Assembly: GCF_016412875.1 (NCBI RefSeq)
Contig: NZ_JAEKPD010000014.1
Span: 62,001 to 126,000 of the forward strand
Reading direction: 5' to 3'
Length of the DNA: 64,000 nt
DNA from: Palleronia pontilimi
GTDB taxonomy: Bacteria; Pseudomonadota; Alphaproteobacteria; Rhodobacterales; Rhodobacteraceae
The notes under the pieces were generated by a model. The model had not been told where the DNA came from, made no database searches, and saw only the letters and a program-made list of their open reading frames with translations. The stretch's first letter is position 1; each line of letters starts with the position of its first letter. Both the position numbers and the translations under genes were made by a program. Below, piece by piece: positions 27,502-35,803 of the stretch.

Positions 27502-28473
27502 ATGACTGCCCCGATCCTGCTGACCATGGGCGATCCCGCCGGGGTCGGGCCCGAAATCACCGTGAAAGCCCTCGCCCAGCGCGACGCGGCCTTCCGCCGC
27601 CGGGTGACCGTCATCGGCGACCGCGCGGTGCTGGCGCGCGCGGCCAAGATCACCGGCGTGGACGTGCCCCTGGTGGATCCCGACGACGAAGCTGACGGGA
27701 TCCGCGTGACCCACGTGGCGACGGACGCTCTGCCGGACGGCTTCGGCGTGCAGGACCCGGCCTGCGGCGAGGCGAGCTTTCGCTACATCTCGGCCGCGGT
27801 GGACCACGCGCTGGCCGATCCGCGCCGCTGCATCGTCACGGCGCCCATCAACAAGGCTTCGCTGAACGCCGCGGGGCACCATTACGACGGGCATACGGGA
27901 ATGCTGGCGCACCTGACGGGCTCGAAATCGTCCTGGATGCTGCTGGCGTCGGAAAAGCTGAACGTGCTGCACGTCTCGACCCATGTCTCCCTGCGCGAAG
28001 CGATCGACCGCGCCACGACCGAACGCGTGCACGAGACCATCCGCATCGGCCACGCGCACCTGACGAAGATGGGCAATCCCGCGCCGCGCATCGCGGTCGC
28101 GGGGATCAACCCCCATTGCGGCGAGGGCGGTCTGTTCGGCAGCGAGGATGACGAGGCCATCGCCCCCGCCGTCGCCGCCGCCAGGTCCGACGGCATCGCG
28201 GTCGAGGGTCCGGTGCCCGCCGACACGGTCTTTCACCGCGCCTATCGCGGCGCCTTCGACCTGGTGATCGCGCAGTATCACGACCAGGGCCACATCCCGA
28301 TCAAGCTGGTGGCTTTCGACACCGCGGTGAACGTGTCGCTGGGCCTGCCCATCCACCGCTGCTCGGTGGATCACGGCACCGCCTTCGACATCGCAGGCAC
28401 GGGCAAGGCGGACCACGGCAACATGCAGTCGGCGCTGGACTACGCGGAACGGATCATCGCGTCCGGACGCTGA
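27502..28473 (+). CDS. PdxA2-type 4-phosphate dehydrogenase (threonate/erythronate pathway)
   Basis: A 323-residue PdxA-family enzyme. PdxA itself oxidises 4-phosphohydroxy-L-threonine in vitamin B6 synthesis; the PdxA2 branch works beside DUF1537 kinases and converts 4-phospho-threonate or -erythronate to dihydroxyacetone phosphate and CO2. Visible: [10 protein letters not shown] near the N terminus, [21 protein letters not shown], the metal-binding HDQGHIPIK and [13 protein letters not shown]. The start is ATG 27502 with AAAGGAG eight bases upstream. Its position beside the kinase and away from pdx genes supports the catabolic role rather than B6 synthesis. Confidence 0.87.
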   Translation: MTAPILLTMGDPAGVGPEITVKALAQRDAAFRRRVTVIGDRAVLARAAKITGVDVPLVDPDDEADGIRVTHVATDALPDGFGVQDPACGEASFRYISAAVDHALADPRRCIVTAPINKASLNAAGHHYDGHTGMLAHLTGSKSSWMLLASEKLNVLHVSTHVSLREAIDRATTERVHETIRIGHAHLTKMGNPAPRIAVAGINPHCGEGGLFGSEDDEAIAPAVAAARSDGIAVEGPVPADTVFHRAYRGAFDLVIAQYHDQGHIPIKLVAFDTAVNVSLGLPIHRCSVDHGTAFDIAGTGKADHGNMQSALDYAERIIASGR

Positions 28474-29036
28474 GCACTTTGCGCGTCCGCAGTCGTCCCG
28501 GCAGTCAGCTTGCGCATTGGGGCATCCATCGCTGGCTTGGCATCGATGATCCGGCCGCGCTGTTCGGCAGTCATGCTGATCTCGTTCAGACGACCTCGCT
28601 ACTACGCTTTCCGGTCTTTGTTCGTGGGAGGGATTATCGCGGCAGTCCAGACATGCGCCGACCTCCGCTCTTGCTGCGTTATCTGATGGAGCATTTTGTT
28701 CAGGAGGTTACGCAACTGACAGATGCAACCTTCTTCGGACTTGGTCCCAGAGTGCAAGCTGACGCTGCAGATTGCCGCACATCGGCTCCCCGCTGAACGC
28801 AGCTGTCAGCTTGGAAAGGCGCAACACCTCCCCAGAGGACAACCCCGCCCGCAGTGCGCGCCTTCGGACTCACGTACTCGAAAGGGGCATAGTGAACGGC
28901 TAGGCCAAGGGCTGTCGGTCCGTGATGCGGCGCGGCAGGTCGGCACCCCGCAGCAGAGCTGATCCCGGTGGCGCAGGCAGTCTGGCGGCATGAGCTGCGA
29001 TCAGCTGAAGCGACGCCCGACCGTCTGGCCCTGGGC
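28474..29036. other. About 560 bp without a recognisable gene
   Basis: Short open frames on both strands have no family features, signal peptides or ribosome sites. Base composition falls slightly below the flanks. It may contain eroded sequence, but I could not identify the source. The 3' ends of the pdxA-type gene and of the small exported gene converge here. Confidence 0.5.
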
Positions 29037-29321
29037 TTATCCGCCGGGTGCGGCGGGCCTGAGACCGAGAATGGCGTTCACGACGGCAAGCTTTTCCAAG
29101 CAAGTGACGGTGTCGCCGCTGGCGAGCGCCGTTTCGGCATCGAGCCGCGCCCACATCAGACCGGTGGCGAGTTCTTCCTTCATCAAGGGAAGATCCTCCA
29201 TCGCGGCAAGGCTGCGGTCGAGGCCCGCGCGGCACCGCGCGGCGGGATCTTCCGGCGCGGCGATCGCGCCGAGGCTCGCGGCCACCAGGATCACGGGGCC
29301 GAGCGTGCGGATGCTCACCAT
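29037..29321 (-). CDS. Small exported hypothetical protein downstream of the BtpA/SgcQ-like gene
   Basis: A 94-residue protein with a signal peptide (LGPVILVAASLGAIA) and a helical mature part with two Cys (ARCRAGL and TVTCLEKL) that could form a disulfide. It starts 4 bases after the stop of the preceding minus-strand gene, so it is probably in the same operon. No named family is recognised. Its link with a sugar cluster is positional only. Confidence 0.55.
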   Translation of the reverse strand: MVSIRTLGPVILVAASLGAIAAPEDPAARCRAGLDRSLAAMEDLPLMKEELATGLMWARLDAETALASGDTVTCLEKLAVVNAILGLRPAAPGG

Positions 29322-29325
29322 GGCG

Positions 29326-30168
29326 TCACGTCCTCAGCGCGCGGGCGGTGTCCATGAACCGGCGCGCGCGATCTCCATCGACGGGATTCCACCAGACGCC
29401 GTCCTCTTTCAGGGACGAGCCGATGATGACGCCGCGAGCACGGGACAGGATGCGCTCGGCGTTCTCGACGGTGACGCCCGAGCCCACGATCACCGGCAGT
29501 CCGGTCGCGCCGACGATGGTTTCGAGTTCTTCGTTGGTGGCCGCGTCGCCGGTGCGTTGGCCGGTGGCAATCACCACTTCGGCGTCGAAGAATTCCAGGT
29601 CGCGCGTCAGTTCCTCGATGGACCTGTCCGCGGTGATGGCGTGGGCGCCGTGCTTGACGTGGCTGTCGGCGAACACCGCGACACCCTCGGCCGCAATGGT
29701 CTTGCGATAGCGCAAGGCGCGCGCCGCGTCGCCGTCCAACAGCCCTTCATTCGCCACGTAGGCATTGGCCCACTGGTTCACCCGGATGAACTGTGCGCCG
29801 CTGGCCGCCGCGACCGCGAAGGCAGGCAGCGGTGCGTTGGCAAGGATGTTTATGCCGGTGGGAAGACCGGTCGCCTCGATCACCCGGCGTGTGGCCGCCG
29901 TCATGAAGGCCGTCGTCTCGGGCCCAAGATCGTCGGGCCGCAGGAAGGGAATATCCCCGTGATTCTCGACGATCAGACCGTCGATCCCGGCCGCCGCGTA
30001 TGTCTCGGCATCGAAAAGCGCCGCATCGAGGATCTGGTCGAAAGACCGCCCGTCATGGCGCGGGCTGCCGGGGAAGGCCGGGCAGTGCACCACGCCGATC
30101 ACGGCGCGCTCAGTCTTGAAAATATTCAATATTGCATCGGTATCGGTCGACTTCGATGAAATGTTCAC
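29326..30168 (-). CDS. BtpA/SgcQ family TIM-barrel protein
   Basis: A 280-residue protein of the BtpA family, which includes SgcQ of the E. coli sgc sugar operon and BtpA of cyanobacterial photosystem I biogenesis; biochemical function is poorly known. Marks: RAVIGVVHCPAFPGSPR at the start, GIDGLIVENHGDIPF, the central NQWANAYVANEG, ADSHVKHGAHA, and the phosphate-binding-like GLPVIVGSGVTVENAE. I chose the GTG at 30168, preceded by GGAG, giving the usual family length; an open frame continues to 30255 without family sequence. It diverges from a sugar ABC transporter and shares its operator-like repeats, suggesting a metabolic enzyme of that pathway. Confidence 0.8.
   Translation of the reverse strand: MNISSKSTDTDAILNIFKTERAVIGVVHCPAFPGSPRHDGRSFDQILDAALFDAETYAAAGIDGLIVENHGDIPFLRPDDLGPETTAFMTAATRRVIEATGLPTGINILANAPLPAFAVAAASGAQFIRVNQWANAYVANEGLLDGDAARALRYRKTIAAEGVAVFADSHVKHGAHAITADRSIEELTRDLEFFDAEVVIATGQRTGDAATNEELETIVGATGLPVIVGSGVTVENAERILSRARGVIIGSSLKEDGVWWNPVDGDRARRFMDTARALRT
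30116..30129. promoter_or_regulatory. Inverted repeat TTGAA-N4-TTCAA, copy 1 (inside the BtpA/SgcQ-like gene)
   Basis: TTGAA-AATA-TTCAA matches the promoter copy at 30265-30282 in arms and spacing. It lies in the first codons of the minus-strand gene, a common place for a secondary operator that allows looping. The likely binder is the LacI-type domain encoded at the end of the transporter operon. Confidence 0.5.
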
Positions 30169-30264
30169 TCGTTTCACTCTCCGCTGCCTATCCGTTGTGC
30201 CCTTTTCAAACGCACGCACACCGAAAAAAGGAATGATTTGATTTATCTCCCACATAACGTCACT

Positions 30265-30282
30265 AATTGAAAATGTTCAATT
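30265..30282. promoter_or_regulatory. Inverted repeat AATTGAA-N4-TTCAATT, copy 2 (transporter promoter)
   Basis: Perfect 7-bp arms around AATG, an AT-rich site 20 bp before the transporter ATG at 30303. Its centre is about 151 bp from copy 1, roughly 14 helical turns, compatible with looping by a tetrameric LacI-family repressor. Confidence 0.6.
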
Positions 30283-30302
30283 GCAATAGGGAGTTTGTCA
30301 AG

Positions 30303-31241
30303 ATGATCAGCTACGCGAAGACTGCCGCGGGCGCGCTCGTGTCCGGCCTTGTTCTGATGGGTGGTCCCCAGGCGGCCACGGCGCAAGACAACGATTACAC
30401 CATCTGCTTCGTGACCTTTTCGTTGCAGATCGAGTATTTCCAGCAATCCGTCGAGGGCGGCGAGCGCGCGGCCGAGGATCTGGGTGTCGAGTTGATCGTC
30501 TTCGACCCGCAGGCCGACGCCACGCGCCAGGTGACCCTGGTCGAGGATTGCATCGCCCGCCAGGTTGACGCGATCGTCGTGGATCCGATCGAAAGCAATT
30601 CGCTGATGGGGCCGATCGAGCAGGCGGCCGAGGCGGGCATTCCCATGGTCACGCTCGACACGCCCATCGACCACCCGAACGTGCTCAGCCTGATCGGCGT
30701 CGAGCAATACGCCACAAGCCGTGAATTCGGCCGCTACGTGGCGGGGATCATCGCGGCGAAGATGGACGGTGCGGCCAAGGTCGGCCTGATGATCGCGTCC
30801 TCCGAGGTGCAGATCGCCCGGCGCGACGGCTTCGTCGATGCCATCCAGGCCGTGCTGCCCGATGTCGAGATCGTGGCCGAAGGCGACGGCCGCAACATCC
30901 TTGAACGTGCCACGTCAGAGGCCGAGAATATGTTGACCGCGAACCCCGAGATCAACGTGATCTACGCGACCGGGGACCCGCAATTGCAGGGCGCGCTGGC
31001 CGCAGGCCTCAGCCAGAACCGCGATATCGCCTTCTTCGGCTGGGATGACGTGCCGGACTATTTCATCCCGCCGCTGCAAGAGGGCCGTTTGCAGGGGTTC
31101 CTGATGCAGTCGCCCGATTTCAACGGCGAACAGGGCGTGCGTCTGCTGGTCGATCACCTGAACGGCGAAGATATCCCGGCTCGGGTGTCCTATATTCCGA
31201 CCATAGTGACGCCGTTCAACCTGGAGCAGGTGAACCAGTGA
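30303..31241 (+). CDS. Sugar ABC transporter substrate-binding protein (CUT2/ribose type)
   Basis: Periplasmic sugar receptor, 312 residues, with a signal peptide ending AATAQ. The mature protein opens YTICFVTFSLQIEYFQQSVEGG, a type I periplasmic-binding fold of the RbsB/FrcB group, and contains DAIVVDPIESNSL and FFGWDDVP. The start is the ATG at 30303 with GGGAG nine bases upstream; a TTG at 30267 would break the signal peptide. It is first in a binding protein-permease-ATPase-kinase operon like frcBCA-frcK. The sugar is unknown; a ketose, pentose or nucleoside-derived sugar is possible. Confidence 0.88.
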   Translation: MISYAKTAAGALVSGLVLMGGPQAATAQDNDYTICFVTFSLQIEYFQQSVEGGERAAEDLGVELIVFDPQADATRQVTLVEDCIARQVDAIVVDPIESNSLMGPIEQAAEAGIPMVTLDTPIDHPNVLSLIGVEQYATSREFGRYVAGIIAAKMDGAAKVGLMIASSEVQIARRDGFVDAIQAVLPDVEIVAEGDGRNILERATSEAENMLTANPEINVIYATGDPQLQGALAAGLSQNRDIAFFGWDDVPDYFIPPLQEGRLQGFLMQSPDFNGEQGVRLLVDHLNGEDIPARVSYIPTIVTPFNLEQVNQ

Positions 31242-31249
31242 TCCTGGAC

Positions 31250-31271
31250 GGGCCGCGCCCCGGCGCGGCCC
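31250..31271 (+). promoter_or_regulatory. GC hairpin between binding-protein and permease genes
   Basis: GGGCCGCGCC and GGCGCGGCCC form a perfect inverted repeat separated by 2 nt, giving an 8-9 bp stem in practice, 9 nt after the stop of the binding-protein gene. No U-tract. It is placed like the hairpins after urtA and dctP. Confidence 0.6.
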
Positions 31272-31299
31272 TCCCCCACGAACCGGAGGCATCCTTTCC

Positions 31300-32313
31300 G
31301 TGAGCGATACGACATCCACCGGCAGCGGGGCCGCCACGCCCACCCGGCGCCAGCTGATCGTCGGGCTGGTCCGTTACGGCATGTTCATCGCGCTGGCGTT
31401 GTGGCTGGTGGCGATGAGCCTGGCATCCGAATACTTCCTGACCCCGACCAACATCCTGAACGTCATGCGCCAGGCCGCGCCCGTCATCATCATCGGAGTC
31501 GGGATGACCTTCGTGATGGCGACGGCGGGGATCGATTTGTCGGTGGGCTCGACCGTGGCGCTGGTCTCGGTGCTGACCGCGGGCTGGCTGGCGCTGGGCC
31601 TGCCCGCCTGGGTGGTGCTGCCGCTTGTGCTGGCCGTGGGGGCCGCCGTGGGGATGGCCAACGGCTTCATCATCACCTTGGGCGTTCCGGCCTTCGTGGT
31701 GACGTTGGCGGGCCTGACCTCGATCCGCGGGTTCGCCTTCGTCTATTCCGACGGCTACGCCACGCCGATCACCGATCCGGTGATGATCTGGATCGGTCGC
31801 GGCGACATTCTGGGCGTCAACACCCCCTTCGCCATCTCCATCGCGGTGGCCGTGCTGGGCTGGTTCCTCTTGAACCGCACGCGGTTCGGCCTGCACGCCC
31901 TGGCCACGGGCGGCCGCGAGGAAGCGGCGCGCGTCATGGGGCTGGCCATCAATCGGATCAAGATCCTGGTCTATGCAATGACCGGCGCGCTGGCCGCGCT
32001 GGCGGGAATCGTCGTGTCGGCACGGCTGTCGAACGGCTCGCCCAATTCGGGTGTGATGCTCGAACTCGAGGTCATCGCCGCCACGGTCCTGGGCGGCACC
32101 AGCCTGTTCGGCGGCCGGGCGACGATCGCGGGCACGGTCGTGGGCGCGCTGCTGATCTATTTCGTGCGCAACGGTCTGAACCTGCTGGGGGTCAATCCCT
32201 ACTGGGTGCAGGTGGTCACCGGGATCATTCTGGTGGTCGCGGTGCTGATGAACACCGTTCTGAACCAGAAGGTCGAAAGCTGGGCTCGCGCCGCCGGGGA
32301 GGACGAGTCATGA
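31300..32313 (+). CDS. Sugar ABC transporter permease (CUT2 family)
   Basis: Membrane subunit, 337 residues, RbsC/FrcC type, with about ten hydrophobic segments. Landmarks: GVGMTFVMATAGIDLSVGS, ANGFIITLGVPAFVVTL, and the coupling region NRTRFGLHALATGGREEAARVMGL. The start is GTG at 31300, just after GGAGGC, and the stop overlaps the ATPase start as ATGA. CUT2 systems use one permease gene as a homodimer, consistent with a single copy here. Confidence 0.9.
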   Translation: MSDTTSTGSGAATPTRRQLIVGLVRYGMFIALALWLVAMSLASEYFLTPTNILNVMRQAAPVIIIGVGMTFVMATAGIDLSVGSTVALVSVLTAGWLALGLPAWVVLPLVLAVGAAVGMANGFIITLGVPAFVVTLAGLTSIRGFAFVYSDGYATPITDPVMIWIGRGDILGVNTPFAISIAVAVLGWFLLNRTRFGLHALATGGREEAARVMGLAINRIKILVYAMTGALAALAGIVVSARLSNGSPNSGVMLELEVIAATVLGGTSLFGGRATIAGTVVGALLIYFVRNGLNLLGVNPYWVQVVTGIILVVAVLMNTVLNQKVESWARAAGEDES

Positions 32314-33080
32314 GCGCCAACCTGATCGAAATGCGCAACATCTCGAAATCCTTCGGCGCGGTCACGGCGCTCAGCGATGTGACGTTGACCCTGCCGCACG
32401 GTTCGGTCCTGGGCCTGGTCGGCGACAACGCCGCGGGCAAGTCCACGCTGATGAAGGTGCTGGCGGGCGCGATCACCCCCGACCGCGGCAAGATCCTGAT
32501 CGACGGCGCGCCCGGGCGTTACAGCCACCCCATCGGGGCGCGCGACGCGGGGATCGAAATGATCTATCAGGATTTCGCGCTGGTGCCCGATCTGACCGTC
32601 GCGCAGAACATCTTCCTGGGGCGCGAGATCATGCGCAGCGTGGCGGGCGTCCCGATCCTCGACCGGAAGACCATGAGCGCCCGCGCGCGCGAGCTTTTCG
32701 CGGGGCTCGGGCTGCGGGTGCCGTCGGTGACGCTGCCGGTCGTGGCGCTGTCGGGCGGCCAGCAGCAGGCCGTCGCCATCGCGCGGGCGACGGCCTTCAA
32801 CGCACGGCTGGTCATCATGGACGAACCCACGGCCAACCTGGGCGCGCCCGCCATCGAGAAGGTGCGCGAGACCATCACCCGCCTGAAAGAGAACGGCGTC
32901 GCCGTCATCATCATCAGCCACCGGCTCGAGGACATCTTCGCCATCGGTGACGCCATGATGGTGATGAAGCAGGGCCGGGTCGTGGGCACCCGCGCCGTGG
33001 ACGACACCGAAAATGCCGAGATCGTCGAGATGATCGTCACCGGCCGGGATCCGCGGGAACGGACCGCGGTTCCGGCATGA
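32310..33080 (+). CDS. Sugar ABC transporter ATP-binding protein, single-domain CUT2 type
   Basis: A 256-residue ATPase with Walker A GDNAAGKST, Q-loop MIYQDFALVPDL, signature ALSGGQQQAVAIARA, Walker B LVIMDEPTANLG and H-loop IIISHRLED. Most CUT2 ATPases (RbsA type) have two fused halves of about 500 residues; this one is single like FrcA of Sinorhizobium. It overlaps the permease upstream and the LacI-PfkB fusion downstream by four bases each, so the five genes are tightly coupled. Confidence 0.9.
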   Translation: MSANLIEMRNISKSFGAVTALSDVTLTLPHGSVLGLVGDNAAGKSTLMKVLAGAITPDRGKILIDGAPGRYSHPIGARDAGIEMIYQDFALVPDLTVAQNIFLGREIMRSVAGVPILDRKTMSARARELFAGLGLRVPSVTLPVVALSGGQQQAVAIARATAFNARLVIMDEPTANLGAPAIEKVRETITRLKENGVAVIIISHRLEDIFAIGDAMMVMKQGRVVGTRAVDDTENAEIVEMIVTGRDPRERTAVPA

Positions 33081-34258
33081 GGCCCAAACCCGGCCTGGCC
33101 GATGTCGCGCGGACAGCGGGCGTGTCCATGGGCACCGCGTCGAACGTGCTGAACAATCCGGACCGGGTGCGCCCGGCAACCCGCGCCAAAGTCTATCGCG
33201 CCATGCGCGACCTGGGATACGGGCACAAAGGCGTGGTCTTTCCCGCCGATCCGCCCGTCGGCGCCGCCCCCGTCCCCGAATGGGGCGGGGACAGGCCGTT
33301 CCTGATGACGCTGGGCTATATCTCGGTCGATTTCCTGGCCCGGATCGACGTGATGCCCCATCGCAACGACCGCGTGACGGGCGAAAGGATCTCGAAGCAT
33401 CTGGGCGGCCCGGCCGCCAACGTGGCCGTCGCCGCGGCTGGACTCGGGGGCCCGTTTGCCCTGGATGTGGAGCTTGCGACCGCCATAGGCCGCGACCCCG
33501 ACAGCCTGTGGGCGCTGGAACAGCTGGCGCAGCGCGGCGTGCGGGCCCGCGCCATCCGTCATCCCGAACGCCATCGCCTGTCGCGCTGCATCGTCCTTCT
33601 GGAATCCGATGGAAGCCGCACCAAGGTGAACGAACCGCTGACGCTCAGCGGCCCCGAGCTTCTGCCGCGGCTGCCTTCCAGCCCCGTCCGCCGCCGATCG
33701 CATCTGCACGCGGATGGCTATCAGGCGGGTGTCATCCTGCCGCTGGCCGACCGGCTGCACGAGCTCGGCTTCACGCTCAGCGTCCATGACACCGGGCTGG
33801 ATCCAAGCCACTTCTGCGGCGACGGCTTCGCGGATCTGGTGCGCCGCATGGATCTGGCGTTCCTGAACCGCAGGTCCGCCGGTTGGATCCTGGGCCAGTC
33901 GCTGGCGACCAGCCATCTGATCGCGGCGTTCGCCAGGCATCTGACCGAGATCGCGGACCGCAACGACGTGGTGCTGACGCTTGGGCCGGATGGCGCGGTG
34001 GTGTTTCCACGCGACGCCACCGAGCCTCTGCGCGTCATGGCCCCGTCCACCGACGTGGTCGATGGAACAGGCGCGGGCGACAGCTTCATCGGCTGCTACT
34101 TGGCGCAGCGCCTGCACCAGGTCGATCCCGCGATGGCGGCCGAACGGGCCTGCCGGGCCGCCAGCCTGAATATGACCGCCGAGGGCGCGCAAGGCCGCAT
34201 CGCCAGCGCCGCCGACCTCGGAGTGACCGAGCTTCTTGCCGAAACCGGGGCGCCGTGA
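33077..34258 (+). CDS. LacI-type DNA-binding domain fused to PfkB-family carbohydrate kinase
   Basis: A 393-residue fusion. Residues 6-48 are a canonical LacI helix-turn-helix with hinge (LADVARTAGVSMGTASNVLN, then VRPATRAKVYRAMRDLGY). Instead of the usual sugar-binding domain, a full PfkB kinase follows from about residue 75. It shows KHLGGPAANVAVAAAGLGG (substrate/ATP lid region), SRTKVNEPL, NDVVLTLGPDGA and the catalytic DGTGAGDSFIGCYL with the base Asp. A ribokinase-type protein that also binds DNA would report sugar or nucleotide state directly to the promoter. It starts with ATGA overlap after the ATPase and ends in GTGA overlap with a second PfkB gene. Its probable targets are the two TTGAA-N4-TTCAA sites near 30.1-30.3 kb. 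Confidence 0.87.
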   Translation: MRPKPGLADVARTAGVSMGTASNVLNNPDRVRPATRAKVYRAMRDLGYGHKGVVFPADPPVGAAPVPEWGGDRPFLMTLGYISVDFLARIDVMPHRNDRVTGERISKHLGGPAANVAVAAAGLGGPFALDVELATAIGRDPDSLWALEQLAQRGVRARAIRHPERHRLSRCIVLLESDGSRTKVNEPLTLSGPELLPRLPSSPVRRRSHLHADGYQAGVILPLADRLHELGFTLSVHDTGLDPSHFCGDGFADLVRRMDLAFLNRRSAGWILGQSLATSHLIAAFARHLTEIADRNDVVLTLGPDGAVVFPRDATEPLRVMAPSTDVVDGTGAGDSFIGCYLAQRLHQVDPAMAAERACRAASLNMTAEGAQGRIASAADLGVTELLAETGAP

Positions 34259-35160
34259 CCGTCTGGGTCGTGGGCAACGTGACCGAGGACCACACCTTCG
34301 CTGTGGATCGACTGCCGCGCGCCGGTGAAACCCGCTTGGCGCGCAGCCACCGGACCGAGTTGGGCGGCAAGGGTCTGAATCAGGCGCTGATCCTCGCGCG
34401 CGCCGACATCGCGACGCGGCTGGTCGCCCCGATCGGTCGCGATGCGCCGGGCCGGGCGGCCCGCGCCATGGTCGCGGCCGAAATCCCCGGCGCCACGCTG
34501 ATCGAAACCGATGCCCCCACCGACCGCTCCATCATCACGGTTGCCGAGGGCGGCGAGAATTCCATCCTTTCGACAGCCGCGGCCGCACGTTCGATGACCC
34601 CTGCGGCGGCGGTGGCCGCGCTTGCGGATCTCTCGCCGGGCGACACGGTGCTGTTGCAGGGCAATCTGACGCGCCCCACGACCCGGTCCGTGCTTGAGTT
34701 GGCGCGCGCGCGCCGTGCCGCGACCGTTGCGAATCCGTCGCCCATCGAATGGGATTGGACTCCTCTCTGGCCGTTGCTGGATCTGGTCTTCGTGAACGCG
34801 CCCGAGCTTGCGCACCTCTCCGGCGCCCGCGACACCACGGGCGGATGCCGCGCGCTGCTCGATCTTGGACTTCGTGAGCTGGTCGTGACGCTTGGCGCGG
34901 ACGGCGCACTCGCGGCGTCAAGGGAAGGAACCGTCTCGGTGTCGGCAATCGCAGTCGAGCCTGTCGATACCGCCGGTGCCGGGGATACATTCTGCGGGGC
35001 CTACCTCGCGGCGACATTGCGCGGACGGTCACCGGAGGCGGCGCTGGGCATCGCCGCCAGTGCCGCGGCTCTGACCGTGGGGCGCCCCGGCACGCACGGC
35101 GCCTTTCCCGATCGGACCGAACTGTCGGCTTGCTTCGGAGATCAGGTGGCATCCTCGTGA
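34255..35160 (+). CDS. PfkB-family carbohydrate kinase (ribokinase-like)
   Basis: A 301-residue kinase of the ribokinase family. It has the N-terminal WVVGNVTEDHTFAVDRLPRAGET, the TELGGKGLNQALILARA glycine motif, VFVNAPELAHLSG, LVVTLGADGALA and the DTAGAGDTFCGAYLAA signature with catalytic Asp. The start is GTG at 34255, overlapping the stop of the LacI-PfkB fusion. It probably phosphorylates the sugar imported by the upstream transporter. With two kinases in tandem, one may serve as the true enzyme and the fused one mainly as sensor. Last gene of the operon. Confidence 0.88.
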   Translation: MTVWVVGNVTEDHTFAVDRLPRAGETRLARSHRTELGGKGLNQALILARADIATRLVAPIGRDAPGRAARAMVAAEIPGATLIETDAPTDRSIITVAEGGENSILSTAAAARSMTPAAAVAALADLSPGDTVLLQGNLTRPTTRSVLELARARRAATVANPSPIEWDWTPLWPLLDLVFVNAPELAHLSGARDTTGGCRALLDLGLRELVVTLGADGALAASREGTVSVSAIAVEPVDTAGAGDTFCGAYLAATLRGRSPEAALGIAASAAALTVGRPGTHGAFPDRTELSACFGDQVASS

Positions 35161-35590
35161 CCAATTACGACCGCCGTCGACTATCGGCTCGGGCCAACCT
35201 TGTTCCGCAAGTTCTGGCAGGGATTCTTATTGTGGATAACGTGTTGGCCAAGGTGCGGAGCAGACCGGTTCTTCTGTGCTGCAAGATCACGATCTGGTCG
35301 GCGCACCTCGGGCGCGAAGGCGAGTGATCCATCGATTTCACAGTCGAATTAGTGCGTCGGCGCTCTATCAAGACGGTTCCGCTCGCAGACCGCCTGGAGC
35401 GACTTCTGAGACGTAATTCATAGCCATCCTTTCTTGGGATAGCTGATAGGTAAAGCAAGCGCCCCGTGACGCGCCCAGCGGCTTTGACGCGACTCCGGCC
35501 AAGTATCACGAATTCCCTCGGGCCGCCGCTGTTCATCAGATCGATCCTCATATCGCGAACCCATCGAAGCGACGATGGAGTGAACGCTAT
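35161..35590. other. About 430 bp of decayed sequence without a recognisable gene
   Basis: Open frames are short and show no family motifs. The stretch has lower GC than the sugar operon before it and leads into an XRE-like remnant and an IS110 remnant, so it is probably eroded mobile-element DNA. I could not assign any piece. Confidence 0.45.
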
Positions 35591-35800
35591 ATCCCCAGCC
35601 CGACCGCAATGCTGATCTCGGATGCCTTTGACGCCAGCCAAAAGACCCAGCGAGAGAGCGCGTAGGAAGTGGGCTTCCCGAGAGCGAACGTCATCTCGAT
35701 GCTGCGCTTAGGCGAGATGCGTCTCCCCATCGAAAGGTGCCCTGCCCTCGCCAGGTCGCCCGGGATCGACGAGCGGCATCTGATCAAGACGGCCATGACG
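35591..35800 (+). pseudogene. Remnant of a small XRE-like HTH gene (copy A)
   Basis: Translation gives SPTAMLISDAFDA, then an in-frame TAG, then VGFPRANVISMLRLGEMRLP, then IERCPALARSPGIDERHLI. This aligns residue for residue with the second copy at 43524. The start codon is lost (ATC), a stop interrupts helix 1-2, and the 3' end abuts the IS110 remnant. It is a clear dead paralogue of a short helix-turn-helix protein. Confidence 0.75.
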
Positions 35801-35803
35801 GAA

